A stretch of DNA of 64,000 nt from Roseovarius marisflavi (GCF_900142625.1 NZ_FRBN01000017.1:1-64000); one strand, 5' to 3'; positions 33,398 through 44,848 are shown, numbered from the stretch's first letter. Notes: generated by a model from the letters alone, not told the origin. Translations and numbers: made by a program.

Positions 33398-33937
33398 TTA
33401 GGCCGGTTTGGCGGCGGCCGATGCCGGGGGCGCGCTGCTTGCGGCGACCGGCTTGGGCGTGTTGGATTTGCCGCTGAGCGGGTCATCCTGACGCTGAACA
33501 GAGCCCTCAAAATGAGCGCCGGATTCGATGGCGATGGTTTTGTGGATAATGTCGCCTTCGACCCGCGCTGTCGAGGTCAGGCGCACCTTGAGGCCGCGCA
33601 CACGGCCCACGATGCGGCCATTGATGACCACATCATCGGCGATGACTTCGCCCTTGACGGTGGCACCTTCGCCGATGGTCAGAAGATGGGCGCGGATGTC
33701 ACCCTCGATCGTGCCTTCAACCTGGATGTCGCCGGTGGTCTTGAGGTTGCCCGTCACATGCAGATCCGACGAGAGCACCGAAGCAGGCGGCTTGGCCTTG
33801 GGGGCCGAGGCCTTGAATTCCGTGCTCGATGCGCCCGATGTGTCGGGGCGTGCGGCATCAAGACGGTTTTCCGTCGGGGTCGGCTTTGCCTCGGTCGGCT
33901 TTTGCGCGGGGTCGTTGATTTTGCTCTTAGAAAACAT
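33398..33937 (-). CDS. Bactofilin (polymer-forming cytoskeletal protein)
   Basis: The 179-residue protein has a central beta-helical bactofilin domain ([20 protein letters not shown], then [20 protein letters not shown]) flanked by disordered Lys/Pro/Ala-rich ends. Bactofilins form filaments and help place cell-wall enzymes. Its start overlaps the stop of the M23 peptidase gene by 11 bp, a common pairing of bactofilin with an LytM hydrolase. Confidence 0.93.
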   Translation of the reverse strand: MFSKSKINDPAQKPTEAKPTPTENRLDAARPDTSGASSTEFKASAPKAKPPASVLSSDLHVTGNLKTTGDIQVEGTIEGDIRAHLLTIGEGATVKGEVIADDVVINGRIVGRVRGLKVRLTSTARVEGDIIHKTIAIESGAHFEGSVQRQDDPLSGKSNTPKPVAASSAPPASAAAKPA

Positions 33938-35246
33938 TGTTTGCAGCCTTGATATATATCATGGGGTTGACGGGCTTGCCGCCGACGCGGATTTCATAGT
34001 GTAGATGCGTGCCCGTGGAACGTCCAGAGTTCCCCATATCACCAATCTGTTGTCCGCGCGAGACCCTTTGCCCGACCTCTACGCGAATTTTCGACATATG
34101 GGCATAGCGGGTCTCGATGCCGAACTCGTGCTGGATCTTGACCAGACGGCCATATCCCGACAGCCAGCCGGCATGAATGACCACACCATCGGCGGTTGAA
34201 TGGATCGGGGTGCCATGGGCGGCGGCGAAATCGGTGCCCTGATGCATCCGGCCCCACCGCATGCCATAGCCGGATGTATAGCGGAAGGCGTTTTTGACCG
34301 GGATCGAGAAGGGCGCTTTCTGGGCGGCGATCCGGTAAAGGTTCAGTCGGTCCATCTCACCCAGGATGCGATTGGCGCGCTCGGCGTCGGGCGAGGGGGC
34401 CTCGCCGCGGGTGGAAAACGACAGCGGCGTCAGCGGGCCACCCTGACCAGAATACCCCCGACGCACTGTGTTAATAAGGCTGTCGGTGTTCAGGCCTGCA
34501 TCGCGGAACATCTTGTCGAGGGGCTTGACCGAGATCGTCATCGCGTCTTCAAGCTGGGTAAATATCTGTTCATTCTGGTCCTGCATCAGGCGGATCTGAC
34601 GGGCCATTTCATCGGCATGGACCAGCGCATCCTCGGCGTTGGCAATGGTGTCATCGCGTTGCTGGGCGGCGTCCGACAATGCGGCCGTGAGGAAATCAAG
34701 CGTTCCGTCATTGGAGGCGCCTCCGTCTGACGCGCCCCCTGATGCGTCGTCGTCTTCGAGCGCGAGCGCTAATGCGATGCTTTCTTCGCGCGCGGTTTCG
34801 CGTTCGGTCATGGTGCGGCGCAGGGTGGTCTGGATCACTTCGATCCCGGTTTCAAGCTCGCGGCGGCGGACCTCTGAGGCGAGCAATTCCGATTGCATCG
34901 CCGAAATCTGCGAGAGAGCGGAACTAAAGCGCTCCTGGGCGGCAATCGCTTCTTCGGCGCGTTTGTCGCGCTCATGCGACAGGGAATTGAGGCGGTTTTC
35001 ATAGGTGCGCTGATCGCGTTTGGCCTGTTCGCGGAAATTGCCGGCGCCGATGCTGTCCATCACAAGGATCGAGGTGGCAATGATCGCCCAGGCGACAATC
35101 GCAGCAGCGCCCGAGAAGGCAATCAGCTGAGTGGCGGGGCGCAGCCGGATGAACCGGGTGTCGGTATCAGACCGCAAAAAGACCCGACGTTCGGGAAAGT
35201 AACGCTCTAATATGGCGTGCATTTTGATCGCAAGTCGTGTTCTCAC
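33927..35246 (-). CDS. M23-family murein peptidase with coiled coil
   Basis: The protein of up to 439 residues has one membrane helix (about 42-65) and a coiled coil (about 80-170). A C-terminal LytM domain carries the zinc ligands in [15 protein letters not shown] and [11 protein letters not shown]. The domain order suggests a membrane-tethered DD-endopeptidase of the envelope. ATG 35222 ([10 protein letters not shown]) is an equally possible start. It is co-transcribed with the bactofilin gene. Confidence 0.9.
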   Translation of the reverse strand: MRTRLAIKMHAILERYFPERRVFLRSDTDTRFIRLRPATQLIAFSGAAAIVAWAIIATSILVMDSIGAGNFREQAKRDQRTYENRLNSLSHERDKRAEEAIAAQERFSSALSQISAMQSELLASEVRRRELETGIEVIQTTLRRTMTERETAREESIALALALEDDDASGGASDGGASNDGTLDFLTAALSDAAQQRDDTIANAEDALVHADEMARQIRLMQDQNEQIFTQLEDAMTISVKPLDKMFRDAGLNTDSLINTVRRGYSGQGGPLTPLSFSTRGEAPSPDAERANRILGEMDRLNLYRIAAQKAPFSIPVKNAFRYTSGYGMRWGRMHQGTDFAAAHGTPIHSTADGVVIHAGWLSGYGRLVKIQHEFGIETRYAHMSKIRVEVGQRVSRGQQIGDMGNSGRSTGTHLHYEIRVGGKPVNPMIYIKAANNVF

Positions 35247-35422
35247 GCGGTCTCGTCCCTACCTAACCCTTCGCAACGTCTGACGCTCTTTTTACGATCC
35301 CGGCGTCTCACAGAGTGCTTAGCCAGTGCTTAACGTTTGGGCAAGAATTTTGACCAAATGAGGCGTATATTGGGCCGTTTCTCGCCATAGTGGCGAAAAA
35401 CCGCCGATGTCCAAGGGCTTGG

Positions 35423-36250
35423 CTAGCCTTTTGGAGAGGGTATTTCGGTCAGGGGCCAATAGAAATCGGGGGGTATTCCGGCCTCGGCGCGCTTTTCCTC
35501 GTTGAAGGGGGGCTTGAGAAAGCCGTGAAAATAGCGCCGCACCAGGTCGTGAAACACGTCCTTGGGATCAAGGTTGTGACGCCCGCACAGAAAGTGAAAC
35601 CACTTCGAGCCAAAGGCGACATGCGCCACTTCTTCGCCATAGATCACCTGCATTGCCTCGACGGCGGCGGTGTCTCCGGCCTTGGTGAACAGCGCGATCA
35701 TGCCGGGGGTCACATCAAGGCCGCGCGCCTCAAGGACCATCGGCACCACGGCGAGGCGGCCCATGAAATCATCGGCGGTATCCTCGGCGGCGCGCCACAT
35801 GCCGGCATGGGCGGGCAGGTCGCCATAATGGCTTCCCATGGCTTCAAGGCAGTCGCTTATCAGGTTGAAATGCTTGGATTCTTCATCGGCCGACTTGACC
35901 CAGTCGTCGTAGAATCCGATCGGCATTTCGGTATCGGTATAGCGCGCAATGATGTCCCAGTGCAGATCGACAGCGTTCAGCTCGATATGGGCCACCGCAT
36001 GCAGCATGGCGATCCGGCCCTTTTCAGACCCGGGGCGGCGGCGCGGCACGTCGCGCGGGTCAAGCAGTTCCGGTCGCGCGGGGCGGGCCGGTTGCAGGGG
36101 CGGCGAGGTGTTGCCCAGGGGAATGTCCTGCCCGGCGGCGCGGGCGGCGAACCAGGTCTTGGCATGGGCGCGCGACAGGGCGGTTTTTTCATGGCCGTCG
36201 GCGGTGCAAAGCACCTCGACGGCCATTTGCGACAGGGTTTGACCGCTCAC
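35423..36250 (-). CDS. DUF455 ferritin-like protein
   Basis: The 275-residue protein has the DUF455 pattern with likely di-metal ligands: AVAHIELNAVDLHWDIIARY, KSADEESKHFNLISDCLEAM, and VIYGEEVAHVAFGSKWFHFL. The family has a four-helix ferritin-like core; its role is not established. The GTG start overlaps the bcp stop by 4 bp, so it forms an operon with the peroxiredoxin. Confidence 0.9.
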   Translation of the reverse strand: MSGQTLSQMAVEVLCTADGHEKTALSRAHAKTWFAARAAGQDIPLGNTSPPLQPARPARPELLDPRDVPRRRPGSEKGRIAMLHAVAHIELNAVDLHWDIIARYTDTEMPIGFYDDWVKSADEESKHFNLISDCLEAMGSHYGDLPAHAGMWRAAEDTADDFMGRLAVVPMVLEARGLDVTPGMIALFTKAGDTAAVEAMQVIYGEEVAHVAFGSKWFHFLCGRHNLDPKDVFHDLVRRYFHGFLKPPFNEEKRAEAGIPPDFYWPLTEIPSPKG

Positions 36251-36708
36251 AGCGCCTTGACCGCCTCAAGCACCTCTTCGGCGTGCCCCGGCACCTTGAC
36301 CTTGCGCCAGACCCGCGCAATGCGCCCCTCGCCGTCAATCAGGAAGGTCGAGCGCTCAATGCCGAGGAATGTCTTGCCATACATGCTTTTTTCCTTCCAT
36401 ACGCCGTAGGCCTCGCAGGTCTCATCATCGGCGTCCGACACAAGCGGCACGCTGAGCCCCTGTTTGTCGCGAAACTTGTCATGGCTGGCGACGCTGTCCT
36501 TGGAAATGCCAACGATTGTGGCCCCGGCGGCGTCAAACGCGTCCTTGAGGCCGGAAAACGCGACGGCTTCCTTGGTACAGCCCGAGGTGTTGTCGCGCGG
36601 ATAAAAGAACAGAACCACCGCTTTGGGGCGCAGGCTCGACAGGGTGAGGGTGTCGCCACCATCGCGCGGCAGGGTGAAATCGGGGGCGATATCGGATGTG
36701 TCGGGCAT
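36247..36708 (-). CDS. bcp: Peroxiredoxin, Bcp/PrxQ type
   Basis: The 153-residue thiol peroxidase has the peroxidatic Cys in PRDNTSGCTKEA. The second Cys five residues later, used for resolution in many Bcp proteins, is replaced (KEAVAFS). Another Cys lies in DDETCEAYGVW. It may therefore act as a 1-Cys enzyme or use the distant Cys. It is translated ahead of the DUF455 gene and diverges from the AsmA-like gene. Confidence 0.92.
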   Translation of the reverse strand: MPDTSDIAPDFTLPRDGGDTLTLSSLRPKAVVLFFYPRDNTSGCTKEAVAFSGLKDAFDAAGATIVGISKDSVASHDKFRDKQGLSVPLVSDADDETCEAYGVWKEKSMYGKTFLGIERSTFLIDGEGRIARVWRKVKVPGHAEEVLEAVKAL

Positions 36709-36815
36709 GAGTGCTCCTTGTGATGCGAAATTGTGAGTTCCATATTAGGACTCAAAAGGCGAGAATAAAGCCAAGAGGCAGCAAAGGGCGGCACAAAGCC
36801 ACCCAATCGGAACAG

Positions 36816-39800
36816 ATGAGCAATAAAGACAAGCAAGTCACGCGAAAACGGCGGCTCGGGCGATTTGGGCTGGGCCTGTCATTGTGTGTCTGCGTTCTGG
36901 TTCTGGTCGGGGCGGGGCTGGCGATGCTGGCGATTGGCACGCGGCTGACGGCGCCCGAATGGCTGCATCAGAAAATTGCGCAGCGGATCAATGCCGATCT
37001 GCCGGGCGGGCAGCTTGCCTTTGGCGATATGTCGATGGTGGTCAGCGAGGATCTGGTGCCGCGGCTTCTATTGCGCGATGTGGATCTGTCGGCGGATGCC
37101 AGCGGGCAGGTGGCCAATCTGTCCGAGCTTGAAATCACCGTCGCGCCAAATCCGTTGTTGCAGGGCAGGATCCAGGCCTCGTCAATCCGGCTGGCGGGTT
37201 TGCGCCTTATCCTGCGGCGGCGCGCCGATGGCGTTCTGGCGATTGCTTTCGAGGGTGCGGATGGCGCCAGCTTTGCCAGCCTGACCGATCAGATCGACGC
37301 GGTGTTCAGCCGTCCGCAATTCGCCGCACTCAGCCGGATCGAGGCGGGCAACCTGACGCTGCGCTATGAGGATGCACGCGCCGGTCGCGCCTGGAGTGTG
37401 GATGGCGGGCGCGTCTTGCTGACGCGGGAGGGCGCGCAGATCGGCATTCGCGGCGATGTCGCGCTTTTGGGCGCGCGCGACTATGCCACCACGCTGGAGG
37501 TCAGCTATAGCGGTGAGATTGGCAGCAAAGAGGCGGAGTTCGGCGTGAATTTCGACGATATGCCCTCGGGCGACATTTCCGGGCAATCGCCGGCCCTGGC
37601 CTGGCTTGATGCGCTGGATGCGCCGATTTCGGGGGCGCTTCGGGCCTCGGTTGATGGCGAGGGCCGACTTGGGCCGCTGAGTGCGACGCTTCAGATCGGC
37701 GCCGGCGTTCTGCAACCCACCCCCGCCACTGCGCCAATTGCGTTTGAATCGGCGCGCAGCTATTTCACCTATGATCCCAAAGCCAACGAAATCCGCTTTT
37801 CGGAACTTTCCGTCGATAGCGAATGGGTCTCGGCGCGCGCCGAGGGCACCGCCTTTTTGGTGGGGATGGAAGATGGCTGGCCGCGCGAATTACAGGCCCA
37901 GATCAGCGTCAGCGACATCAGCGCCGATCCGGCGGATTTCTATCCCGAGCCGGTCCTTCTTGACCGTGCGGCGGCCGATATCCGGCTTCAGCTTGACCCT
38001 TTTGTGCTGTCGGTGGGCGAACTGAGCCTTGCCGATCAGGGCCAGCATTTTGTGCTGGATGGTACGGTGCGCGGCCAGACGGATGGTTGGGATGTGGCGC
38101 TCAATGGTCGGATGGACGCGCTTGCGCCAGAGCGGCTTTTGGAATTGTGGCCGCTGGCCCTCAAGCCGAAGACGCGCGACTGGATTTCCGACAATGTGCA
38201 GAAGGCCGATCTTCAGAATATCCAACTTGCCCTGCGCGCCACGCCAAATGCGCGCCCCGACGTGTTTCTGGGGTTTGATTTTGAAGGGCTGCAGGCCCGC
38301 TTTCTCAAGGGCGTGCCGCCGATTTCGGAGGGGATTGGCCACGCGTCGATCTATGACAACCGGTTTGTCATCAGCGCGCAAAGCGGTCACGTGGTGGCCG
38401 CCCAGGGCGGCAAGGTCGATATTTCCGGCACCAGTTTCATCATCCCCGATGTGCGCCTGAAAAACGGGCCCGCCCGCGTGCTTTTGCAGACCGACAGCAC
38501 CGTGACAGCCGCCTTGTCGCTGCTTGATGAAGAGCCGTTCCGGTTTCTGAGCAAGGCCGGGCAGCCGGTGACGCTGGCCGATGGCCGCGCGACCCTCAAG
38601 GGGCAGCTTGATCTGTTGCTCAAACCCAAGCTCACTCCCGCCGAGGTGGCCTATGACGTGACCGGAACCCTGACCGAGGTGCGCAGCGAAACGCTGGTCA
38701 GGGACCGGGTGCTGGCGGCCAGCAAATTGAAGGTGGCCGCCAGCAATTCCGGCATCGAGATTGGCGGCGACGCGCGCATCGGGCGGGTGCCGGTCAGTGG
38801 CGCGTGGCGGTTGCCGCTTGGCAATGGCGCGGTTGGCGACAGTAGCGTGTCGGGGGTGATCGAGCTTTCAGAGCAATTCGCCGACGAATTCAACATCGGC
38901 CTGCCGCCGGGCAGCATCTCGGGGGCGGGGCCTGCGGATATCGCGATCAACTTCGCCAGGGACCAGCCGCCGCGCTTCGAGCTAAGCTCTCGCCTTGCGG
39001 GGGTCGGGCTTAGCCTGAAACAGCTGAGCTGGGCCTTGCCGCAGGCCGCCACCGGGCGCCTTGAGGTCGCGGGCACAATCGGCGAGCCGCCCGATATTGA
39101 TCGACTTGAGTTCACCGGCGGCGGGCTTGAGGCGCGCGGCAGCGTTACCCTGAGCGCCAGTGGCGATCTCGATCGCGCGGCCTTTCGCAGCGTCAAAATC
39201 GGCGATTGGCTGAATGCGCCGGTGACACTTGTCGGGCGTGGCGCCGGGCAAAGCCCACGCGTCGAGGTGCGCGGCGGTACGATTGATCTGCGCCAGACCT
39301 CTCTGAGTGGCGAGGGCGGTGGCGGGGCCGCAGACGGCTCTGGAGGGGGGCCGGTGTCGTTGCAGCTTGACCGCCTGCAGGTCTCAGACGGGATCGCGCT
39401 GATGGATTTTCGCGCAGAGCTTGACACAGCGGGCGGCACGGATGGCAATTTTACCGGCAAGGTGAACGGCGCGACGTCGGTCAACGGGCGCGTGGTGCCA
39501 AGGGACGGGCGCAGCGCGTTTCGTATTCAGTCGGCGGACGCGGGCGGGGTACTGCGCTCGGCCGGGCTTTTGAAACAGGCGCGCAAGGGCGAGATGGATC
39601 TCATTCTGACCCCGGCCCCCGAACCGGGCAGCTATGACGGCACGCTTGCCATAGACCAGTTTCGCATCAAGGAGGCCCCGGCACTTGCGGCACTTTTGAA
39701 CACGATCAGCGTGGTTGGCCTGTTGGAGCAGCTCAACGGTGAGGGGCTGCACTTTTCGCGGGTCGATGCCAGGTTCCGCCTGACGCCGGAACGCCTGACC

Positions 39801-40154
39801 TTGCTTGAGGGCAGCGCGGTTGGCGCAGTGCTCGGCGTGTCAATGGACGGGTTTTATTATATGGACACCGGGCGAATGAACATGCGGGGGGTTGTGTCTC
39901 CGGTCTATCTGGTGAATTCGCTCGGCGGCATGTTCAGTCGCGCAGGCGAGGGGCTTTTCGGGTTCAATTACAAGCTGAAGGGCCTTGCCTCTGATCCGCG
40001 TGTCTCGGTAAATCCGCTGTCGGCCCTGGCACCGGGGGCGCTGCGCAACCTGTTCCGCAAGCCGTCGCCGACGCTGGAGGATGCCCCCGCGCAGACACCA
40101 GACACAAACGACACGCAGGAGACACCCCCTGCCAATCAAAGACAGGACAGATGA
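36816..40154 (+). CDS. AsmA-like/DUF3971 envelope protein (YhdP type)
   Basis: The 1112-residue protein has an N-terminal membrane anchor (residues 17-40). The rest is a very long beta-rich region with a DUF3971-like middle and an AsmA-like C terminus ([36 protein letters not shown]). Such proteins resemble bridge-like lipid carriers between the inner and outer membranes. The stop overlaps the queA start (ATGA). ATG 36816 is preferred, because the longer upstream frame lacks conserved residues. Confidence 0.88.
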   Translation: MSNKDKQVTRKRRLGRFGLGLSLCVCVLVLVGAGLAMLAIGTRLTAPEWLHQKIAQRINADLPGGQLAFGDMSMVVSEDLVPRLLLRDVDLSADASGQVANLSELEITVAPNPLLQGRIQASSIRLAGLRLILRRRADGVLAIAFEGADGASFASLTDQIDAVFSRPQFAALSRIEAGNLTLRYEDARAGRAWSVDGGRVLLTREGAQIGIRGDVALLGARDYATTLEVSYSGEIGSKEAEFGVNFDDMPSGDISGQSPALAWLDALDAPISGALRASVDGEGRLGPLSATLQIGAGVLQPTPATAPIAFESARSYFTYDPKANEIRFSELSVDSEWVSARAEGTAFLVGMEDGWPRELQAQISVSDISADPADFYPEPVLLDRAAADIRLQLDPFVLSVGELSLADQGQHFVLDGTVRGQTDGWDVALNGRMDALAPERLLELWPLALKPKTRDWISDNVQKADLQNIQLALRATPNARPDVFLGFDFEGLQARFLKGVPPISEGIGHASIYDNRFVISAQSGHVVAAQGGKVDISGTSFIIPDVRLKNGPARVLLQTDSTVTAALSLLDEEPFRFLSKAGQPVTLADGRATLKGQLDLLLKPKLTPAEVAYDVTGTLTEVRSETLVRDRVLAASKLKVAASNSGIEIGGDARIGRVPVSGAWRLPLGNGAVGDSSVSGVIELSEQFADEFNIGLPPGSISGAGPADIAINFARDQPPRFELSSRLAGVGLSLKQLSWALPQAATGRLEVAGTIGEPPDIDRLEFTGGGLEARGSVTLSASGDLDRAAFRSVKIGDWLNAPVTLVGRGAGQSPRVEVRGGTIDLRQTSLSGEGGGGAADGSGGGPVSLQLDRLQVSDGIALMDFRAELDTAGGTDGNFTGKVNGATSVNGRVVPRDGRSAFRIQSADAGGVLRSAGLLKQARKGEMDLILTPAPEPGSYDGTLAIDQFRIKEAPALAALLNTISVVGLLEQLNGEGLHFSRVDARFRLTPERLTLLEGSAVGAVLGVSMDGFYYMDTGRMNMRGVVSPVYLVNSLGGMFSRAGEGLFGFNYKLKGLASDPRVSVNPLSALAPGALRNLFRKPSPTLEDAPAQTPDTNDTQETPPANQRQDR

Positions 40155-41203
40155 AGCTAAGTGATTTTGATTTTGAACTGCCCGAGGCGCTGATTGCCAC
40201 GCGGCCCGCGCGCCCGCGCACCTCGGCGCGCCTGTTGGTGGCGAATGGCGATGCGATCACCGACACGCGGGTCAGTGCGCTTGGCGACTGGCTGCGGGCA
40301 GGGGATCGGCTGGTGTTGAATGACACCAAGGTCATTCCTGCGCGATTGGGCGGGCTGCGTCACCGCGCTGGCGCGCAGGGGCCGAGTGCCGCACGCATCG
40401 AGGTCACCCTTCTGGAGCCCGGCGCCGATGGCAGCTGGAGCGCGCTTATCAAGCCGCTGAAAAAGATCTCGGAGGGCGAGGTGATCGTGTTTTCTCCCGA
40501 TCTCTCGGCGACACTTGAGGCCAAGGAAGACGGGCAGGGGCGGCTTCGCTTCAACCTTGCGGGCGAAGATTTCGATGCCGCCCTCGCCGAGGCTGGCGCA
40601 ATGCCCTTGCCGCCCTATATCGCGGCGCGGCGCCCGGCGGATGCGCAGGACAAGACCGACTATCAGACCGTCTGGGCGCGCCATGCGGGGGCGGTTGCGG
40701 CGCCCACGGCCTCGCTGCATTTCGACGACGCACTTCTGGCCGAGCTTGCCGGGATGGGCGTCACCTTTAGCCATGTCACGCTACACGTCGGGGCGGGCAC
40801 CTTTCTTCCGGTCAAGGTCGAGGATGTGACGACCCATAAAATGCACGCCGAATGGGGCGAGGTGAGCGCCGAGGCCGCCGCCGACATCGCCGCGACACGT
40901 GCGGCGGGCGGGCGTGTCATTCCGGTTGGCACCACGGCGCTGCGCCTGATAGAGACGGCCGCGCGCGCCACCGGAGAGATTGCGCCGTGGCAGGGCGAGA
41001 CTGACATCTTCATCTATCCTGGCTTTGAATTCCGGGTGACCGATGCGCTTATGACCAACTTTCACCTGCCGAAATCAACGCTGATGATGCTGGTTTCGGC
41101 GCTTGTCGGCCAGGATCGCCTGCGCGAGATTTACCGGCATGCGGTCACTGAAAATTATCGCTTCTTCTCCTATGGTGATGCTTCCTTGTTGATCCCCCGG
41201 TGA
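40151..41203 (+). CDS. queA: S-adenosylmethionine:tRNA ribosyltransferase-isomerase
   Basis: The enzyme makes epoxyqueuosine at tRNA position 34. The 350-residue protein begins [20 protein letters not shown] and has [52 protein letters not shown] and [19 protein letters not shown]. Its ATG overlaps the AsmA-like stop. Two hairpins without T tails follow the stop (about 41195-41219 and 41224-41256). Confidence 0.95.
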   Translation: MKLSDFDFELPEALIATRPARPRTSARLLVANGDAITDTRVSALGDWLRAGDRLVLNDTKVIPARLGGLRHRAGAQGPSAARIEVTLLEPGADGSWSALIKPLKKISEGEVIVFSPDLSATLEAKEDGQGRLRFNLAGEDFDAALAEAGAMPLPPYIAARRPADAQDKTDYQTVWARHAGAVAAPTASLHFDDALLAELAGMGVTFSHVTLHVGAGTFLPVKVEDVTTHKMHAEWGEVSAEAAADIAATRAAGGRVIPVGTTALRLIETAARATGEIAPWQGETDIFIYPGFEFRVTDALMTNFHLPKSTLMMLVSALVGQDRLREIYRHAVTENYRFFSYGDASLLIPR

Positions 41204-41305
41204 AACGCTGTCACGGGGGCCGCGCAGGGACCAAAGTGAGTCGCCTTTGGCCCTGCGATCACGGGGCAGTCTGTTAGGCTGATTTAAAGAAACAGGAGAC
41301 GTGCG

Positions 41306-42559
41306 ATGTTCAAGGTGCTGTCGGGGTCATGGGCCCTCTTGCTTGGCATGATGATGTTGCAGGTCGGCAATGGCATGCAAGGCACCCTTCTGGGCGTGCG
41401 CGGCGCGCTGGAAGGGTTTTCGACCTTTCAGATGTCGATTGTCATGTCGTCGTATTTCCTTGGCTTTCTGGCCGGGTCGCGGATGGCACCAGAGATGATC
41501 CGCCGGGTCGGGCATGTGCGGGTCTTTGCCGCGCTTGGCTCGCTGATCTCGGCGGTTCTGATCATGTATCCGACGATTGCCGACCCCTGGGCCTGGGCCG
41601 TTGGCCGGGTGATGATCGGCTTCTGTTTTTCGGGCGTTTATGTGACGGCTGAAAGCTGGCTCAACAATTCGGCCACCAATGAGACACGCGGCAAATCCCT
41701 GTCGCTTTACATGATCGTGCAGATGATCGGCATCGTGTCGGCGCAGGGCATCATGGTGATGGCCGATCCGGCAGGCTATGTGCTTTTCGTAATTCCCTCG
41801 GTTCTCGTGTCGCTTGCCTTTGCGCCGATTTTGCTATCGGTCAGCCCGACACCGGCCTTTGACACGACCAAGCCACTGTCATTGCGTCAGATCATGAACA
41901 TTTCGCCGCTTGGCTGTGTCGGCATGTTCCTGACCGGTGGTGTCTTTGCCGCGCAGTTTGGCATGGCGGCGGTTTACGGCGCTGAAGTGGGGCTAAGCGT
42001 CGCGCAGATTTCAAGCTTTGTGGCGGCATTTTATGTCGGGGCGGTGTTTGTGCAATATCCGCTTGGGTGGTTGTCGGACCGTATGGACCGGCGCAAACTT
42101 ATTGCCGGCGTGTCCGTCATGACCGGGATCGGCGCGCTGATCGGTATGGTGTTCGGAGCCAATTTCTGGATGCTTCTGGTCGCGGCCTTTTTGGTGGGCG
42201 GCACGTCCAACCCGCTCTATTCGCTGCTGATTGCCTATACCAACGACTTTCTGGAGCATGACGATATGGCCGCCGCCGCCGGGGGCATGGTGTTTATCAA
42301 CGGTCTTGGCGCGATCGCCGGCCCGCTTTTGGTGGGCTGGATGATGGGCGCGATGGGGCCGGGTGGCTATTTTCTCTATATGGCGGTGCTTATGTTCATG
42401 CTGGTGGGCTATGCCATCTATCGGATGACACAGCGCGCCGCCCCCTCGGTGAGTGAGACCGACAGTTATACACCGGTTTCCTTCTCGTCTTCGCCAATGG
42501 CTGTGGAGTTTGCGCAAGATTACGCCATAGAGACCGCACAAGAGGCGCAAACTGATTGA
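41306..42559 (+). CDS. MFS transporter
   Basis: The 417-residue protein has twelve predicted helices and the A-like motif GWLSDRMDRRKLI between helices 8 and 9. It resembles the YcaD-type group (SGVYVTAESWLNNSATNETR). The substrate is unknown. AGGAG lies 8-9 nt before the start, and a hairpin separates it from queA. Confidence 0.9.
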   Translation: MFKVLSGSWALLLGMMMLQVGNGMQGTLLGVRGALEGFSTFQMSIVMSSYFLGFLAGSRMAPEMIRRVGHVRVFAALGSLISAVLIMYPTIADPWAWAVGRVMIGFCFSGVYVTAESWLNNSATNETRGKSLSLYMIVQMIGIVSAQGIMVMADPAGYVLFVIPSVLVSLAFAPILLSVSPTPAFDTTKPLSLRQIMNISPLGCVGMFLTGGVFAAQFGMAAVYGAEVGLSVAQISSFVAAFYVGAVFVQYPLGWLSDRMDRRKLIAGVSVMTGIGALIGMVFGANFWMLLVAAFLVGGTSNPLYSLLIAYTNDFLEHDDMAAAAGGMVFINGLGAIAGPLLVGWMMGAMGPGGYFLYMAVLMFMLVGYAIYRMTQRAAPSVSETDSYTPVSFSSSPMAVEFAQDYAIETAQEAQTD

Positions 42560-42663
42560 CAGGCCCGTTTTGTGTCCCTTTTGTAGTAATAAGTTACTGT
42601 GACAAATGGCGTTTTTGCCGTTTACTTGAGATGAACATCATAGGAAAATGAGGAGTTCACCCT

Positions 42664-43242
42664 ATGGTTGCGACCGAAGATGTGCTGAGTTTCTGGTTGG
42701 ATGAGGTTGGGCAGAAGAGGTGGTATGAGGCCTCCGATGCACTGGATCAGATGGTTCGCGATCGCTTTGAGCCCGCATGGCATAAGGCACAAGAGGGGGC
42801 CTATGGGCTTTGGCTGACCTATCCCACGGGCACTTTGGCCTATATTATTCTGATGGATCAGCTTCCTCGTAATATGTTTCGCGGCGATGCACGGGCCTTT
42901 GGCTCTGATCAACCGGCGCTTGCAGCCGCCAAGGTTGCGATCAAGCGCGGTTGGGATATGAAGGTCGATGAGCCGGCGCGACAGTTCTTTTATTTGCCCT
43001 TGATGCATTCCGAAAACCTCTGTGATCAGGAGCGCTGTGTGCGCCTGTTGTGCGAACGGATGCCGGTGCATGGCCCCGAGAACCTGTTGCATGCGCGCGC
43101 GCATCGTGAAGTGATCCGCCAGTTTGGTCGCTTTCCCTATCGCAATGCCGCGCTTTCGCGCCCCTCAACGGCTCTGGAGCGTGACTATGTGGCCGAAGGT
43201 GGCTATGGCGCCACGCTGCGCCGCTTCAAGGAAGCCGCCTGA
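42664..43242 (+). CDS. DUF924 family protein
   Basis: The 192-residue helical protein matches DUF924: EDVLSFWLDEVGQKRWYEAS, ILMDQLPRNMFRGDARAFGS, YLPLMHSENLCDQERCV and FGRFPYRNAALSRPST. The family adopts a TPR-like fold, and its role is not established. It has its own ribosome site (GGAG) and no operon partner. Confidence 0.9.
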   Translation: MVATEDVLSFWLDEVGQKRWYEASDALDQMVRDRFEPAWHKAQEGAYGLWLTYPTGTLAYIILMDQLPRNMFRGDARAFGSDQPALAAAKVAIKRGWDMKVDEPARQFFYLPLMHSENLCDQERCVRLLCERMPVHGPENLLHARAHREVIRQFGRFPYRNAALSRPSTALERDYVAEGGYGATLRRFKEAA

Positions 43243-43379
43243 GCCACGGGCGGTCGTTTTCCAGGATTTTACGACGACGACATCGTGACCGGGTATTTGC
43301 ACAGCCCGTGCGCGTTGCTGCGTTGTGGTCCGTCTAAAAATAGTTTAATACCAAACTAAATTTGAAAACGGAGGGCCGC

Positions 43380-44774
43380 ATGGCGTCTAAGGCTTTTGAC
43401 ATGATCGTAATCGGGGCAGGTCCCGGAGGCTATGTTGCTGCGATCCGGGGGGCGCAACTTGGCCTGAACGTGGCCATTGTCGAGCGCGAGCATATGGGCG
43501 GTATCTGTCTCAACTGGGGCTGTATCCCCACCAAGGCGATGCTGCGCAGTTCCGAGGTGTTTCACCTGATGCACCGCGCCAAGGAGTTCGGCCTCAAGGC
43601 GGAGGGCATCAGCTATGACCTTGATGCGGTCGTCAAACGCTCGCGCGGGGTGGCCAAACAGCTGAATGGCGGGGTTGGGCATCTTCTCAAAAAGCACAAG
43701 GTGACCGCGCTGATGGGCGAGGCGACAGTGCCCGCCAAGGGTAAGGTCACGGTCAAGACCGACAAGGGCACCGAGGAGCTGACGGCCAAGCATATCGTGT
43801 TGGCCACCGGCGCACGGGCGCGTGAATTGCCGGGGCTTGAGGCGGATGGCGATCTTGTCTGGACCTACAAGCACGCGCTTGTGCCGCCAAGGATGCCGAA
43901 AAAGCTATTGGTGATCGGCTCGGGCGCGATTGGCATCGAATTTGCCAGCTTTTACAACACGCTTGGCGCCGATACGACCGTGGTCGAGGTGATGGATCGC
44001 GTGCTTCCGGTGGAAGATGCCGAGATTTCCGCCTTTGCCAAGAAGGCCTTTGTCAAACAGGGCATGAAGATCATGGAAAAAGCCATGGTCAAGCAGCTTG
44101 ATCGCGGCAAGGGCAAGGTCACCGCGCATATCGAAGTGGGCGGCAAGGTTGAGACGCAGGAGTTTGACACGGTGATTTCGGCCGTGGGCATTGTCGGCAA
44201 TGTCGAGGGTCTTGGGCTTGAGGCGCTTGGCGTCACCGTGGACCGCACCCATGTGGTGACCGACGAATATTGCCGCACCGGTGTCGAGGGGCTTTATGCC
44301 ATCGGCGATATCGCCGGCGCGCCCTGGCTTGCGCACAAGGCCAGCCATGAAGGTGTGATGGTGGCCGAGCTGATCGCGGGCGGGCATCCGCATCCGGTCA
44401 AGCCCGAAAGCATCGCCGGCTGTACCTATTGCCATCCGCAGGTGGCCAGCGTGGGCATGACCGAGGCCAAGGCGAAAGACGCAGGTTACGAGATCAAGGT
44501 CGGACGGTTCCCGTTCATTGGCAATGGCAAGGCGATTGCCCTGGGCGAACCCGAGGGCCTTGTGAAAACCATCTTTGATGCCAAGACCGGCGAGCTTTTG
44601 GGCGCGCATATGATCGGCGCCGAGGTGACGGAATTGATCCAGGGCTATGTGGTCGGGCGCCAGCTTGAGACCACCGAAGAGGATCTTATGAATACCGTGT
44701 TCCCGCATCCGACCCTAAGCGAGATGATGCATGAATCGGTGCTTGAGGCCTATGGCCGCGCGATCCATATCTAG
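43380..44774 (+). CDS. lpdA: Dihydrolipoyl dehydrogenase (E3)
   Basis: The 464-residue flavoenzyme reoxidises dihydrolipoyl groups of 2-oxoacid dehydrogenases. It shows FAD motif VIGAGPGGYVAAIRGAQLG, redox disulfide GGICLNWGCIPTKA, NAD motif LLVIGSGAIGIEFASFYNTL and the C-terminal His-Glu pair in HPTLSEMMHES. The E1 and E2 genes are absent. GGAGG lies 6 nt before ATG 43380. Confidence 0.95.
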   Translation: MASKAFDMIVIGAGPGGYVAAIRGAQLGLNVAIVEREHMGGICLNWGCIPTKAMLRSSEVFHLMHRAKEFGLKAEGISYDLDAVVKRSRGVAKQLNGGVGHLLKKHKVTALMGEATVPAKGKVTVKTDKGTEELTAKHIVLATGARARELPGLEADGDLVWTYKHALVPPRMPKKLLVIGSGAIGIEFASFYNTLGADTTVVEVMDRVLPVEDAEISAFAKKAFVKQGMKIMEKAMVKQLDRGKGKVTAHIEVGGKVETQEFDTVISAVGIVGNVEGLGLEALGVTVDRTHVVTDEYCRTGVEGLYAIGDIAGAPWLAHKASHEGVMVAELIAGGHPHPVKPESIAGCTYCHPQVASVGMTEAKAKDAGYEIKVGRFPFIGNGKAIALGEPEGLVKTIFDAKTGELLGAHMIGAEVTELIQGYVVGRQLETTEEDLMNTVFPHPTLSEMMHESVLEAYGRAIHI

Positions 44775-44776
44775 GG

Positions 44777-44848
44777 GGGAATTGGGGGGCGCTGCCCCCG
44801 TCGCGAAAACGCGACTCCCCCGGGATATTTAGAGCAAGAAGAAACATG
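44777..44848 (+). repeat. GC-rich intergenic repeat with hairpins after lpdA
   Basis: The stretch contains GGGGGCGCTGCCCCC, the hairpin GTCGCG-AAAA-CGCGAC (44800-44815), and CCCCCGGGATATTT followed by GCAAGAAGAA. It resembles a repeat family seen between genes in Rhodobacteraceae (from general knowledge). A related copy, in the opposite orientation, lies between soxD and soxA. Confidence 0.55.
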
